A DNA stretch of 64,000 bases from DATJMJ01 sp035503915 (GCA_035503915.1 DATJSU010000037.1:62001-126000); one strand, 5' to 3'. Positions 1 to 7,571 are shown, counted from the first letter of the stretch. Program-made: numbers and translations. Notes: generated from the letters alone by a model not told the origin.

Positions 1-344
1 GAGCTTGCCAACGTCCCCACGATGAGCGGGAGCGCCCCGTAGCTGACCCCTAGCGGATGGAGCACCCCGCCGGTCCTAACGGGATTGGCGTAGGTGTTGC
101 CCGGGCGCCACGCCGTCCTGAACAGGAACCCGGCACCGTTAAACCTGATGGCGGGGTACGCTTTCCAAGCGAGCACGGCTATTATGCCGACCAGTGCGAT
201 AAGGGGAAGGAGGGCGGTCATCCCCGTGATAACGCGAGGCAATGTCTCTTGGTTGATCGCCATTCGGCGTCGGACATTGAGAGAGCCAAGGTCGGCGTCC
301 GGCGGCTCTCCCGCCGGTGCCACCTCGTCGGCTGTTGTCAACAT
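1..344 (-). CDS. pstC: Phosphate ABC transporter permease PstC, N-terminal part (runs off the window)
   Basis: Inner-membrane permease subunit of the high-affinity phosphate importer. Translating the minus strand from the ATG at 344 gives 114 residues with no stop before the window edge. A soluble N-terminus is followed by a membrane segment (about residues 38-60, LPRVITGMTALLPLIALVG and onward). It ends in YGALPLIVGTLAS, the start of the permease core typical of PstC. It lies 240 bases downstream of pstS on the same strand, so it is the third visible member of a pstB-pstS-pstC operon; pstA should follow outside the window. The hydrophobic pattern and context make the call firm. Only the C-terminal two thirds are missing. 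Confidence 0.85.
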   Translation of the reverse strand, partial: MLTTADEVAPAGEPPDADLGSLNVRRRMAINQETLPRVITGMTALLPLIALVGIIAVLAWKAYPAIRFNGAGFLFRTAWRPGNTYANPVRTGGVLHPLGVSYGALPLIVGTLAS

Positions 345-538
345 GATCGCTCCTTGCGCGTCAGCACGACGGACAAAAAGTCGGGCTCGCGGGTGCGGCG
401 CCACCCGTGCTGAATTTGCCGTCGGCGCCGATGGCCCGGCGGAGCTAGCTCATTGTGAAGGGCAATCAACCCAGCAGCAGCCCTGTTCGTAAGATTGTAC
501 GCGACCTGGCAATTGAAAGTCGCTTTGCCTGCCTGGAC

Positions 539-572
539 GGCCCAGCCCGCGCTGGCAAGCGAGGGCTGGGCC
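539..572 (-). terminator. Stem-loop just after pstS
   Basis: A 10-bp inverted repeat (GGCCCAGCCC and GGGCTGGGCC around a 14-nt loop) starts 12 bases past the pstS stop. No T-run follows it on the minus strand, so it is a weak intrinsic terminator at best. It is better read as a partial terminator or mRNA-stabilising hairpin that would keep the binding protein more abundant than the permeases. Confidence 0.5.
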
Positions 573-584
573 GGGAGGGCCTAG

Positions 585-1793
585 CTAGCCCGCGATCGAG
601 GCGATTTGCTTGTCGGTGAGGACAAGCACGCTCGCCGGGAGGGGTTGGAACCCGACCTGGTTGAGGAAGGCGGGGGAGCTGCCCTGCTTGGGGTCGGTTG
701 CCCAGTAGAGGAAGGCCTTCACCGCAGCCGCCTTTTGGTTGCTGGGCTCGTGGGGCGGGATGATGGCGTACTCGTAGTTGATGATCGGGTAGCCATTGGA
801 GGCGTTGTCGTCGACGAGCGAAAGTGCTTCGTCGGCAGGGGTCTTGTTCTCGAGCGCCTGAGCCTCAGCAACGATTGACGGGGCCACGGGCACCTCGAAA
901 CGGCCGGAAGCGTTCTGCAGCTCGGCCATACCGAGGCCGGCTTTCTGGGTTTCCGACTGGTAGCTGATGCCGATGTAAGCGATGCACCCAGGCGTGGCCT
1001 GGCAGCCGGTAACCATCCCCCCGTTGCCCGTCTCGGCAAGGGCATTCGAGATCGAGGGGAAAGAAATCGAGGTCCCGTACCCTATGGAACTTCCCCAGCC
1101 GTTGGGGTCGCTGTCCGTCAAGTAGGTACTGAAGATAAAGGTGTCACCGCTGCTGTCGGACCGGTGCAAAGCAACGATCTTGTCGGCGGGTAGCGTGACG
1201 CCTGGGTTGAGAGCGGTGATGGCAGGGTCGTTCCAGGTGGTGATCTTGCCTTGGTAAATCTGCGAGATGACCGAGCCGCTCAGTTTGAGGTGGACCGAGC
1301 CCGAAAGGCCGGGGATGTTGTAGTTGATCATTTGCGCTGAGATCGCGAGAGCGATGTTTTTCACGCCCGGGTACTGCGAGAGCTGAGATGAGGACAGGTA
1401 CGCATCGGAGGCGCCGATGTCAACGATGCCCGAGGCGGCATCGCTGATGCCTTTGCCTGAGCCGCCACCGGCAGGGTTGACAGTAATGTTCGAGTACTGC
1501 TTGTGGTACGCAGGTGCCCAGAGCTGGAAGAGAGGGTAGAGAAGGGTGCTTCCCTCTTCGTAAAGGGAGACGTTCCCCTTCGGCGGCACCTCACTGGTTA
1601 CCGGCGGAGAGGGTGGTTGGGGCTTTGGCTTGGACTTGGACGCAACTCTGGCCGCCGAACGAATTGCGTTTGCCGAGGCGCTAGTTGCGCTGACGGCTGT
1701 CACGGCTGTTGCCGTGAACGCTGTTGTCAATGCGGCAGCACTTAGCAGAGCCTTCCGCTGGCGGGACTGGACCGAGCTGGCACGGGATGACAT
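585..1793 (-). CDS. pstS: Phosphate-binding protein PstS
   Basis: Extracytoplasmic receptor that captures phosphate for PstCAB. The 402-residue product begins with a basic region and hydrophobic stretch (about residues 13-42) that reads as a secretion signal. No clear lipobox cysteine is visible, so anchoring may differ from lipoprotein PstS forms. A serine/proline/lysine-rich linker follows, then the binding fold with EEGSTLLYPLF, a GGGSGKGI loop, DIGASDAY and the phosphate-contact stretch HRSDSSGDTFIF. A strong CTAGGAGGAA ribosome site sits just before the ATG at 1793. It lies between pstB and pstC with hairpins on both sides, an arrangement that allows separate control of its level. Confidence 0.93.
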   Translation of the reverse strand: MSSRASSVQSRQRKALLSAAALTTAFTATAVTAVSATSASANAIRSAARVASKSKPKPQPPSPPVTSEVPPKGNVSLYEEGSTLLYPLFQLWAPAYHKQYSNITVNPAGGGSGKGISDAASGIVDIGASDAYLSSSQLSQYPGVKNIALAISAQMINYNIPGLSGSVHLKLSGSVISQIYQGKITTWNDPAITALNPGVTLPADKIVALHRSDSSGDTFIFSTYLTDSDPNGWGSSIGYGTSISFPSISNALAETGNGGMVTGCQATPGCIAYIGISYQSETQKAGLGMAELQNASGRFEVPVAPSIVAEAQALENKTPADEALSLVDDNASNGYPIINYEYAIIPPHEPSNQKAAAVKAFLYWATDPKQGSSPAFLNQVGFQPLPASVLVLTDKQIASIAG

Positions 1794-1850
1794 GGGGCGT
1801 GTTCCTCCTAGGAGCGCGCGTGTAGAAAGGGTCGGTTTCCTATGGGTTCA

Positions 1851-1905
1851 GTAGGCGCGGCGTCGCCTACTCTGAATTGCTGCCCGGCGCCGTTTCTCCG
1901 GGCAG
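1851..1905 (-). other. Two consecutive hairpins in the pstB-pstS gap
   Basis: The first minus-strand hairpin pairs 1898-1905 with 1880-1887 (8 bp, CTGCCCGG and CCGGGCAG). The second pairs 1864-1870 with 1851-1857 (7 bp, GTAGGCG and CGCCTAC, 6-nt loop). They lie between the pstB stop and the pstS ribosome site. No T-tract follows either one. They may set the relative expression of the two genes by processing or attenuation. Confidence 0.45.
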
Positions 1906-1910
1906 GTCCT

Positions 1911-2729
1911 TTAGCCCATGCGGCCGCTCACGTAGCGAGCGGTCTCGGGCTCCTTCGGATCTTCGAAAAGTCGAGCTGTTTCAGCAAACTCCACCATCCT
2001 GCCCTGGTAGAAGAAAACAGTTTTGTCGGAGAGGCGCCGGGCCTGCCCGAGGTTATGGGTGACGATGATGATCGTCAACGCGGGGACCAGGCTGCGGATC
2101 ATCGCCTCGATGTTTTCCGTCGTAAGCGGGTCGAGAGAAGAGGTCGGCTCGTCCAGCAAGAGGACTTCAGGGCCAATGGCGAGCGCGCGTGCGATGCACA
2201 GCAGCTGCTGCTGGCCACCCGAGAGGTTGAACGGAGACGACCCCAGGCGGTGGGAGACCGCCTCCCACAGGCCAACCTCACGGAGGCGTGCCTCGACGAT
2301 GTCGTGGTAATGCTCCCTGCTTGCGATCCTGTGCGCCTTGACGCCCGAGAGGATGTTGGCACCTATGGGCATCGGGAAGGGGTTGGGCCGCTGGAAGACC
2401 ATGCCAACGCGGCGGCGCAGTGCCATCAGTTGCACGCCCGGTGCGTAGATGCTCGAGCCACCAAGAACGACGTCGCCCTTGTGCCAGTGCTTCGCCACCC
2501 GGTCGTTCATGCGGTTGAGCGAGCGCAGGAACGTGGTCTTGCCGCAGCCGGTCGGGCCGATGAGCGCTGTTATGGCGCCCTTTTCGATCCCAACGTTGAG
2601 GCCGGAAAGGACCGTCGCCGAACCGAAGCCGAGGGCAAGGTCCCGTGCCTCCATGGTGGCCAGCCGCACGGGTGCGTCGACGACGACGGGTGCCTCATAG
2701 CTGGTCGTCGACGGTACGGGAAGGCTCAT
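1911..2729 (-). CDS. pstB: Phosphate ABC transporter ATP-binding protein PstB
   Basis: Cytoplasmic ATPase that powers the phosphate importer. From the ATG at 2729 the product is 272 residues, the usual PstB size. Visible motifs are Walker A GPTGCGKTT (about residues 58-66), Q-loop VFQRPNPFPM, the signature LSGGQQQ, Walker B VLLLDEPTSSLDP and the switch histidine in VTHNL. An in-frame GTG at 2753 is possible, but GGAAGGG lies 10 bases ahead of the ATG, so I prefer 2729. It is unusual that pstB comes first in the operon. The upstream region holds PHO-box-like repeats, so phosphate-limited induction is likely. Confidence 0.92.
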   Translation of the reverse strand: MSLPVPSTTSYEAPVVVDAPVRLATMEARDLALGFGSATVLSGLNVGIEKGAITALIGPTGCGKTTFLRSLNRMNDRVAKHWHKGDVVLGGSSIYAPGVQLMALRRRVGMVFQRPNPFPMPIGANILSGVKAHRIASREHYHDIVEARLREVGLWEAVSHRLGSSPFNLSGGQQQLLCIARALAIGPEVLLLDEPTSSLDPLTTENIEAMIRSLVPALTIIIVTHNLGQARRLSDKTVFFYQGRMVEFAETARLFEDPKEPETARYVSGRMG

Positions 2730-2790
2730 AGGGCAACGCCCTTCCGTGGGCACGCAGGCACCAATTTCACCAAGAGTGGAGGCTAGACAA

Positions 2791-2845
2791 CCAACTTGAA
2801 CACGAAGTAAACAGAGAGTGACATTTGGTCGCGGGCGGGGTGAAC
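2791..2845 (-). promoter_or_regulatory. Five-unit, 11-nt-phased PHO-box-like array upstream of pstB
   Basis: Read on the minus strand from 2845, consecutive 11-mers begin GTTCACC, CCGCGAC, TGTCACT, GTTTACT and GTTCAAG. Four of the five resemble the actinobacterial PhoP/RegX3 unit (GTTCACC-like) at the exact 11-nt period of known PHO boxes. The array lies 62 bases before the pstB start and inside the gap to the response-regulator gene, the expected place for phosphate control. Confidence 0.55.
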
Positions 2846-2882
2846 TCTATTAAGCAGGCAGCGCCCTCAGCGTTCAGTTTCG

Positions 2883-3644
2883 TCACCCGAAGCGTTCCAA
2901 TTGGTAGCGGTAGCCTATGCCCCTCACGGTTACGATCCGCTTGGGGTTGGCCGGGTCGTCTTCAAGCTTTGAGCGCAGCCGCCTGATGTGCACTTCGAGG
3001 CTTGTGCTGTCGAGCGGGGCGAGCGGGCCCCAGAGCCTCCCGACAAGCGAGGTGCGCGCCAGAACGATGCCAGCGTTCTCCATGAGCAGCTTGAGCAGCT
3101 CAAACTCTCGCATCGGCAGGTGGATCCTGCGCGCACGAAGGGTGACTTCGTGGCTTTCGGGGTCGACCTTGACCTCGCCGACTTGCAGCGCCCGCGCGCC
3201 GAGGCCAGCACGGGAGCCCCAACGAGGAGCGCGGCGGAGCACCGCGCGCACGCGTGCGACGAGCTCGGCCGAGCGGAGAGGGAGCACCAAGTAGTCGTCT
3301 GCGCCCGAGGCGAGCGCCTGTGTGATCAGGTTTTCGTCATTGGGGCCTGTGACCAGGACAGGGAAGCCCGGGGCCCTTTCCCAGAGGCGCTCACAAAAAG
3401 CCAGGCCGTCACCTTCGAAACGGCCGTCCACGATCGCCACGTCGACCCCCCCGTCCCTTACCGAGGCGAGCGCCGTGGTTGCATCGGTCACTACCACCAG
3501 CTCGAACTCAGAACCATCGAGGTTGGCCGGGACGGGTCCCGCGCCGGAAGGGTGGGCCACGAGGACCGCCGTTGCAATCTTCGGGCGTGTGGGCAGAGGT
3601 GCACTGCTCGGTGGCCCAGCCGGGACATCAGGGGCAACGGCCAC
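2883..3644 (-). CDS. Atypical OmpR/PhoB-family response regulator next to pst
   Basis: A 253-residue two-domain regulator. The receiver region (about residues 25-145) keeps the phospho-acceptor aspartate context (VAIVDGRFEGDG) and the threonine in LVTGP. It lacks the acidic pair at the end of strand 1 (AVLVAHPSG instead of a DD motif), and the conserved lysine is replaced (DDYLVLPLR where DDYxxKP is normal). The winged-helix domain is intact and ends VHIRRLRSKLEDDPANPKRIVTVRGIGYRY, an OmpR/PhoB DNA-binding signature. No sensor kinase gene is adjacent. Its place just upstream of pst suggests the phosphate regulator, but phosphorylation control may be altered. The GTG start abuts GAGGAG, so the exact start is uncertain. 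Confidence 0.85.
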   Translation of the reverse strand: MAVAPDVPAGPPSSAPLPTRPKIATAVLVAHPSGAGPVPANLDGSEFELVVVTDATTALASVRDGGVDVAIVDGRFEGDGLAFCERLWERAPGFPVLVTGPNDENLITQALASGADDYLVLPLRSAELVARVRAVLRRAPRWGSRAGLGARALQVGEVKVDPESHEVTLRARRIHLPMREFELLKLLMENAGIVLARTSLVGRLWGPLAPLDSTSLEVHIRRLRSKLEDDPANPKRIVTVRGIGYRYQLERFG

Positions 3645-3721
3645 CTCCTCATCGCTTTGGGTCTGCTTGGTCGCGATCTTTCAAAGTGTCGGCGCGACAC
3701 TTGACAGGACGGCAACATCGA

Positions 3722-3728
3722 GGTGAAC
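3722..3728 (-). promoter_or_regulatory. PHO-box-like GTTCACC upstream of the response regulator
   Basis: GTTCACC on the minus strand, 78 bases before the regulator start. Its next 11-nt units begin TGTTGCC and TGTCAAG. It matches the strongest unit of the pstB array and hints at autoregulation, but a lone 7-mer is weak evidence. Confidence 0.3.
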
Positions 3729-3792
3729 AGCGAGTAACTAAAGGATGAAAGCCTTATCCACAGGGGCTCACACCAGTACAAACCCGCTAGCG

Positions 3793-4233
3793 CTAACGCT
3801 CGTCGCGTACCAGCACGAAGAGCATGGAGGCGCTCGCGGCGACTTTGCCCTCAACGGTCGCCGTCCCGAGCGCCTTGCCCGCGGAGGCACCCATTTGCTC
3901 AATTTGGGTCGTCATTTCCAAAATGTCCCCTGGAGAGACCTGGCGCCTGAAGCGCGCTTTGTCGATGCCGCCGAAAAGAGGCAGGTACCCCTTGTACCGG
4001 TCTTCCGAAAGAAGAAGGACCGCACCGAGTTGGGCGAGAGCTTCCACCATGAGCACTCCGGGCAACGTCGGCCGGCCCGGGAAGTGGCCCCTGAAAAAAT
4101 CTTCTTGCCCGGTCAAGTGCCATCGGCCGGTGATCTTCTTGCCGGGCTCGAGCGCTGTGACTTCGTCGACAAAGAGGAACGGCGGCCGGTGAGGGAGCAC
4201 GTCAGCAGGTCTGGGCAGCTCCTGCGTGCTCAA
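3793..4233 (-). CDS. fabZ: 3-hydroxyacyl-ACP dehydratase FabZ
   Basis: Dehydrates 3-hydroxyacyl-ACP to trans-2-enoyl-ACP in the type II fatty acid elongation cycle, in the cytoplasm. The 146-residue product has the hotdog-fold landmarks LPHRPPFLFVDEV (residues 13-25) and the catalytic block GHFPGRPTLPGVLMVEALAQ with His50 and Glu64 as the likely catalytic pair. Length matches the family. Its ATG overlaps the fabG stop (ATGA), so it is co-translated as the last gene of an inhA-fabG-fabZ operon. Confidence 0.95.
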   Translation of the reverse strand: MSTQELPRPADVLPHRPPFLFVDEVTALEPGKKITGRWHLTGQEDFFRGHFPGRPTLPGVLMVEALAQLGAVLLLSEDRYKGYLPLFGGIDKARFRRQVSPGDILEMTTQIEQMGASAGKALGTATVEGKVAASASMLFVLVRDER

Positions 4234-4949
4234 TGGCCCATCCCCAAGCCACCGTCCACAGGTACCACCGCCCCGGTTATATACGCCGCCTCGTCAGAAG
4301 TGAGCCAGGCGACCGTCGCCGCCACTTCCTCGGCTCCACCGAAGCGCTTCAAAGGCACCTGAGCAAGCACCTCGGTACGGCGGGCTTCGCTCAGGACAGC
4401 AGTCATGTCGGTCTCGATGAACCCGGGGGCGACCACGTTGACTGTGATGTTGCGGCCTCCTACTTCGCGTGCGAGGCTGCGAGCGAAGCCGACCATGCCG
4501 GATTTCGCCGCCGCGTAATTGGCTTGCCCGGGCGCGCCGGAGAGCGCGACGACAGAAGAAATAAGGACAATGCGGCCCTTGCGCGCCCGCAACATTTTCG
4601 GCAGGGCCCGCCGTATGACCCGGAAACTCCCGACGAGGTTGGTGTCCAACACCCGGCTAAAGGATCCTTCGTCCATTTGCAGGAGCAGCTTGTCGTCGTT
4701 CGCCCCGGCGTTAGCAACGAGCACCTCGATTGTCCCGAGTCGTTGTTCTACGTCGGCAACGGCTTTGTCGACGGCTGCAGCGTCAGTGACGTCGCAGCCC
4801 ACGGAAAAAAAGCCCTCGACCGGCTGCGAGCGCGTCGTCACGGCGACCCGGTCCCCGCGCGCGCTGCAGGCCTTGGCGATCGCCAAACCGATCCCACGGT
4901 TGCCGCCGGTGACAAGTACCACTTTGCCGGTGCCGGGCTCGTTGGCCAT
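4230..4949 (-). CDS. fabG: 3-oxoacyl-ACP reductase FabG
   Basis: NADPH-dependent reductase of 3-oxoacyl-ACP, a short-chain dehydrogenase of 239 residues. It shows the cofactor motif TGGNRGIG (residues 14-21), NAG (80-82) and the catalytic Ser132, Tyr145 and Lys149 in YAAAK. The C-terminal PGFIETDMT and DGGLGMGH are typical of FabG rather than other family members. It sits 2 bases after the enoyl reductase stop and overlaps fabZ by 4 bases, forming a tight fatty-acid operon. Confidence 0.95.
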   Translation of the reverse strand: MANEPGTGKVVLVTGGNRGIGLAIAKACSARGDRVAVTTRSQPVEGFFSVGCDVTDAAAVDKAVADVEQRLGTIEVLVANAGANDDKLLLQMDEGSFSRVLDTNLVGSFRVIRRALPKMLRARKGRIVLISSVVALSGAPGQANYAAAKSGMVGFARSLAREVGGRNITVNVVAPGFIETDMTAVLSEARRTEVLAQVPLKRFGGAEEVAATVAWLTSDEAAYITGAVVPVDGGLGMGH

Positions 4950-4951
4950 TG

Positions 4952-5725
4952 CTAGGCGCCCATAGCGTGATAGCCGCCGTCAGCGTGGATTATCTCGGCG
5001 GTCGTCGCTGGGAAAAGGTCTGATAGAAGTGCCACGCACGCTTTGGCGACGGGCCTCGCATCGGTTATGTCCCACCCGAGAGGCGCTCGCTTTGCCCACA
5101 CGTCCTCGAAGCGCTCGATCCCTGGGATGGCCTTGGCAGCGACGGTCCGCAACGGGCCTGCAGCAACGAGGTTGACCCTAACCCGATGGCTCCCCAGGTC
5201 CCGTGCGAGGTACCGGGCCGTCGACTCCAGGGCAGCTTTGGCAACGCCCATCCAGTCGTAGCCCGGCCAGGCGACGGCGGCGTCAAAATCCAAGCCCACG
5301 ACAGAGCCGCCCCCGGCCTGGTCGAACAATTCCAAGAACCCGGCCGTCAAAGACTTGAGCGAGTAAGCGGACACCTCGACGGCAACCTTCACGTCTTCCC
5401 AGGGCGCCTCCAGGAACCCGCCGCCGAGGCAAGACTGAGGAGCAAAGCCGATCGAGTGCAGGAGCCCGTCCAAGCCGTCCCACTGTTGCTTGATCTGGGC
5501 GGCGACCCTCGAAATGTGCTCGGGTACCCTGACGTCCAGCTCGAGGACCTCCGGCGGAGAAGGCAAGTGCTTGGCCACTCTGCTCGTGAGCGACAAGGCT
5601 CGCCCGAAGCTGGTGAGCACGATCTCGGCTCCCTCACGCTGGGCTAGCTCGGCGACGGCGTAAGCGATCGAGTCGTCTGTCAGCACCCCGGTGATGACCA
5701 GGCGCTTGCCGTCCAGCAAAGCCAC
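4952..5725 (-). CDS. inhA: NADH-dependent enoyl-ACP reductase, InhA/FabI type
   Basis: Carries out the last reduction of each fatty acid elongation round. The open frame extends much further upstream across the ACP and ppa genes, but homology begins at the GTG at 5725, which gives 257 residues. The stretch GLDFDAAVAWPGYDWMGVAK carries the catalytic Tyr156 and Lys163 with Y-x6-K spacing. With NLVAAGPLRT and RAPLGWDITDARPVAK it resembles mycobacterial InhA closely. The C-terminus DGGYHAMGA is normal. It is first in the inhA-fabG-fabZ operon and divergent from the acyl carrier protein gene, with 60 bases between starts. In mycobacteria this enzyme is the isoniazid target; whether this one makes very long chains cannot be told. 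Confidence 0.92.
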   Translation of the reverse strand: MALLDGKRLVITGVLTDDSIAYAVAELAQREGAEIVLTSFGRALSLTSRVAKHLPSPPEVLELDVRVPEHISRVAAQIKQQWDGLDGLLHSIGFAPQSCLGGGFLEAPWEDVKVAVEVSAYSLKSLTAGFLELFDQAGGGSVVGLDFDAAVAWPGYDWMGVAKAALESTARYLARDLGSHRVRVNLVAAGPLRTVAAKAIPGIERFEDVWAKRAPLGWDITDARPVAKACVALLSDLFPATTAEIIHADGGYHAMGA

Positions 5726-5785
5726 AGAGCGCAACCTTAGGCGCGTTTTCCCAAGCCGAGCATCGTCTCGGCTAGCCTGTGAGCG

Positions 5786-6046
5786 ATGGAAAGCAGCAAG
5801 ATAACCAGGGATGAAGCTTTCAGCACGTTCCAGGGCTGCGTCGCCGAAGTACTCGATATCGACCCTTCCATGGTCAAGCCCGAAGCTCGTTGGGCGGAAG
5901 ACCTCGACGCTGACAGCCTCGCGGTCGTAGAGATCACCCTGGCCCTGAACGACGCTTTTTCGATCCGCCTGCCTGACGTCGACCCCACCAAGCTCGCCAC
6001 GGTCGGCCAGGCGTTCGACATAGTCGCAGGCCTGGTCGGCGTCTAG
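5786..6046 (+). CDS. acpP: Acyl carrier protein
   Basis: Small carrier that holds the growing acyl chain on a phosphopantetheine arm. The 86-residue acidic product contains the attachment motif DADSLAVVE with Ser44 as the modified residue, inside a four-helix ACP pattern. It is divergent from the inhA-fabG-fabZ operon, so the 60-bp gap likely holds promoters for both directions. Its TAG stop lies inside a CTAG shared with the oppositely oriented pyrophosphatase stop, so the two genes overlap by 4 bases tail to tail. Confidence 0.92.
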   Translation: MESSKITRDEAFSTFQGCVAEVLDIDPSMVKPEARWAEDLDADSLAVVEITLALNDAFSIRLPDVDPTKLATVGQAFDIVAGLVGV

Positions 6047-6543
6047 GGCTCCTGCCGGCCGTACTTTTCCTTGTAGCGCTCCTCGGCCTCGAGCAAGATC
6101 CTTTCCGCCTCGGCACGGGGTTGCCATCCGTGCGTCGAGGTCTTCTTGCCGGGTTCGATCGACTTGTAGATCGCAAAGAAGTGCGCGATCTCTTCCAGCT
6201 CGTGCGGAGGTAGGTCGTCGAGGTCCTGTACTCCGGCTTGGCGGGGGTCGCTCGAAGTGACGCAGAGGAGCTTGGCGTCCTCGCCGTGCTCGTCCTCCAT
6301 GAGGAAGACCCCGATCGGCCTTGCCTTGATGTGGCAACCAGGGAACGTCGGCTCCTCGAGAAAGACCATGGCGTCCAAGGGGTCCCCGTCGCCTGCCAGG
6401 GTCCTCGCCACGTAGCCGTAGTCTTCGGGGTACCGTGTGGCGGTAAAGAGCATCCTGTCGAGCCAGATCTGCCCGGTCTCGTGGTCGGCCTCGTACTTGT
6501 TGCGTGTCCCCTTGGGTATTTCGACCACGACCTCTACGTTCAT
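6043..6543 (-). CDS. ppa: Inorganic pyrophosphatase
   Basis: Family I soluble enzyme that hydrolyses pyrophosphate and so pulls biosynthetic reactions forward. Family motifs include VEIPKGTRNKYE at the N-terminus, YPEDYGY and the metal-binding GDGDPLDAMV. The C-terminal HFFAIYKSIEPGKKT is also typical. I place the start at the ATG at 6543 (166 residues), which matches the usual MxxVxVEIPKG beginning. AGAGGT lies 10 bases ahead. An in-frame ATG at 6567 would add eight residues encoded by a tandem duplication. Confidence 0.93.
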   Translation of the reverse strand: MNVEVVVEIPKGTRNKYEADHETGQIWLDRMLFTATRYPEDYGYVARTLAGDGDPLDAMVFLEEPTFPGCHIKARPIGVFLMEDEHGEDAKLLCVTSSDPRQAGVQDLDDLPPHELEEIAHFFAIYKSIEPGKKTSTHGWQPRAEAERILLEAEERYKEKYGRQEP

Positions 6544-6577
6544 TGGATCATGGACCTCTAGGTTCATTGGCTCATGG
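6530..6577 (-). repeat. Tandem 24-bp duplication over the ppa start
   Basis: Units 6530-6553 and 6554-6577 are identical at 22 of 24 positions. Each carries, on the minus strand, an ATGAAC followed by TAGAGGT. The copy upstream of the 6543 start therefore supplies a ribosome-binding-like AGAGGT at correct spacing, plus a second in-frame ATG. Confidence 0.8.
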
Positions 6578-6629
6578 TACGTGCTGCCTCCGGGAACCTC
6601 CCTCCCGGTCGCCGCGCGAGACCTGGCCC

Positions 6630-7571
6630 ATGGGCGCGCCTCCCGGGGTGGCGGAGGTGGGTGAGCCCGTCGTGGTGTTCGGGAGCATCAACCTGGACCA
6701 CGTGATCGCGGTCGACAGGCTCCCCGCCCCTGGCCAAACCGTGCTCGGCCAGGGGTATTTCACAGCGCCCGGGGGGAAGGGGCTGAACCAGGCTGTGGCA
6801 GCATCCCGCCAAGGTGCGCAGGTCGTCATGGTCGGTTGCACCGGCGACGACCCAGCCGGTTTTCTGCTCACCCGAGTGCTGGAAAGCGAAGGCATTGGCA
6901 CGGACCTGCTCCGTCGGGCAGCCCATCTCCCGAGCGGGACGGCGCTGATCACCGTCTCCCGAGGCGGGGTCAACACGATCGTCGTCGCACCGGGGGCCAA
7001 CGGCGCCTGGGACTGGGATCTCGTGGAGCTGGCGGCACCGCGTCTCTCGCCCGGGGCGGTGGCTCTCGTCCAGATGGAGGTCCCGGCTTCAGCCGTGACC
7101 TCAGCGCTCTCCATCGCCAGCTCGAGGGGTGCGAGGACAGTCCTCAACCCCTCCCCGGCACCGGGCCCGCTGGCGGGCGAATTGCTCGGGCTAGTCGATG
7201 TGCTCGTCCCGAACGAGGGTGAAGCCTATGCGCTGAGCGGGTGTTCGGCTCCCGAGGAAGCTGCGGCTCGTTTGCTCGACCTGGGCTGTAAGGCTGCTGT
7301 GGTCACTCTTGGCGCCCGGGGGGCGCTGCTCGCTGAGCGGGGGAGGAGCCAGCTGTTGGTGCGCTCCTACCACGTGGAGGCGATCGACACGACGGCAGCG
7401 GGGGACGCCTTTTGCGGAGCTCTCGCTGCCTCGCTCGCGGGTGGGGCCGACCTGGAGGAGGCGGTCAGGCGGGGCTGCGCGGCTGGGGCGTTGGCGACTA
7501 CCAAGGCCGGGGCTGTGCCGAGCCTGCCGAACGCCGCGGCGGTGGACGGCCTTTTGGCCAAGGGCGCCTGA
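6630..7571 (+). CDS. rbsK: Ribokinase, PfkB carbohydrate kinase family
   Basis: ATP-dependent sugar kinase, most likely phosphorylating ribose to ribose-5-phosphate. From the ATG at 6630 it is 313 residues. The first PfkB signature region is seen in SINLDHVIAVDRLPAPGQTV and PGGKGLNQAVAASRQGA. The second signature DTTAAGDAFCGALAAS carries the catalytic aspartate. Between them, NPSPAPGPL and LVPNEGEAYALSG fit ribokinase rather than fructokinase. A GTG at 6651 is an alternative start. No ribose transporter is nearby, so the substrate is assigned from the family only. Confidence 0.85.
   Translation: MGAPPGVAEVGEPVVVFGSINLDHVIAVDRLPAPGQTVLGQGYFTAPGGKGLNQAVAASRQGAQVVMVGCTGDDPAGFLLTRVLESEGIGTDLLRRAAHLPSGTALITVSRGGVNTIVVAPGANGAWDWDLVELAAPRLSPGAVALVQMEVPASAVTSALSIASSRGARTVLNPSPAPGPLAGELLGLVDVLVPNEGEAYALSGCSAPEEAAARLLDLGCKAAVVTLGARGALLAERGRSQLLVRSYHVEAIDTTAAGDAFCGALAASLAGGADLEEAVRRGCAAGALATTKAGAVPSLPNAAAVDGLLAKGA

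Noticed and set aside
1842..2786. Long plus-strand open frame (314 codons)
   Set aside because: Antisense to pstB, no domain; it is a GC-rich shadow frame.
3754..3762. Replication origin suggested by a DnaA box
   Set aside because: Only one box, no AT-rich unwinding region and no dnaA/dnaN neighbours.
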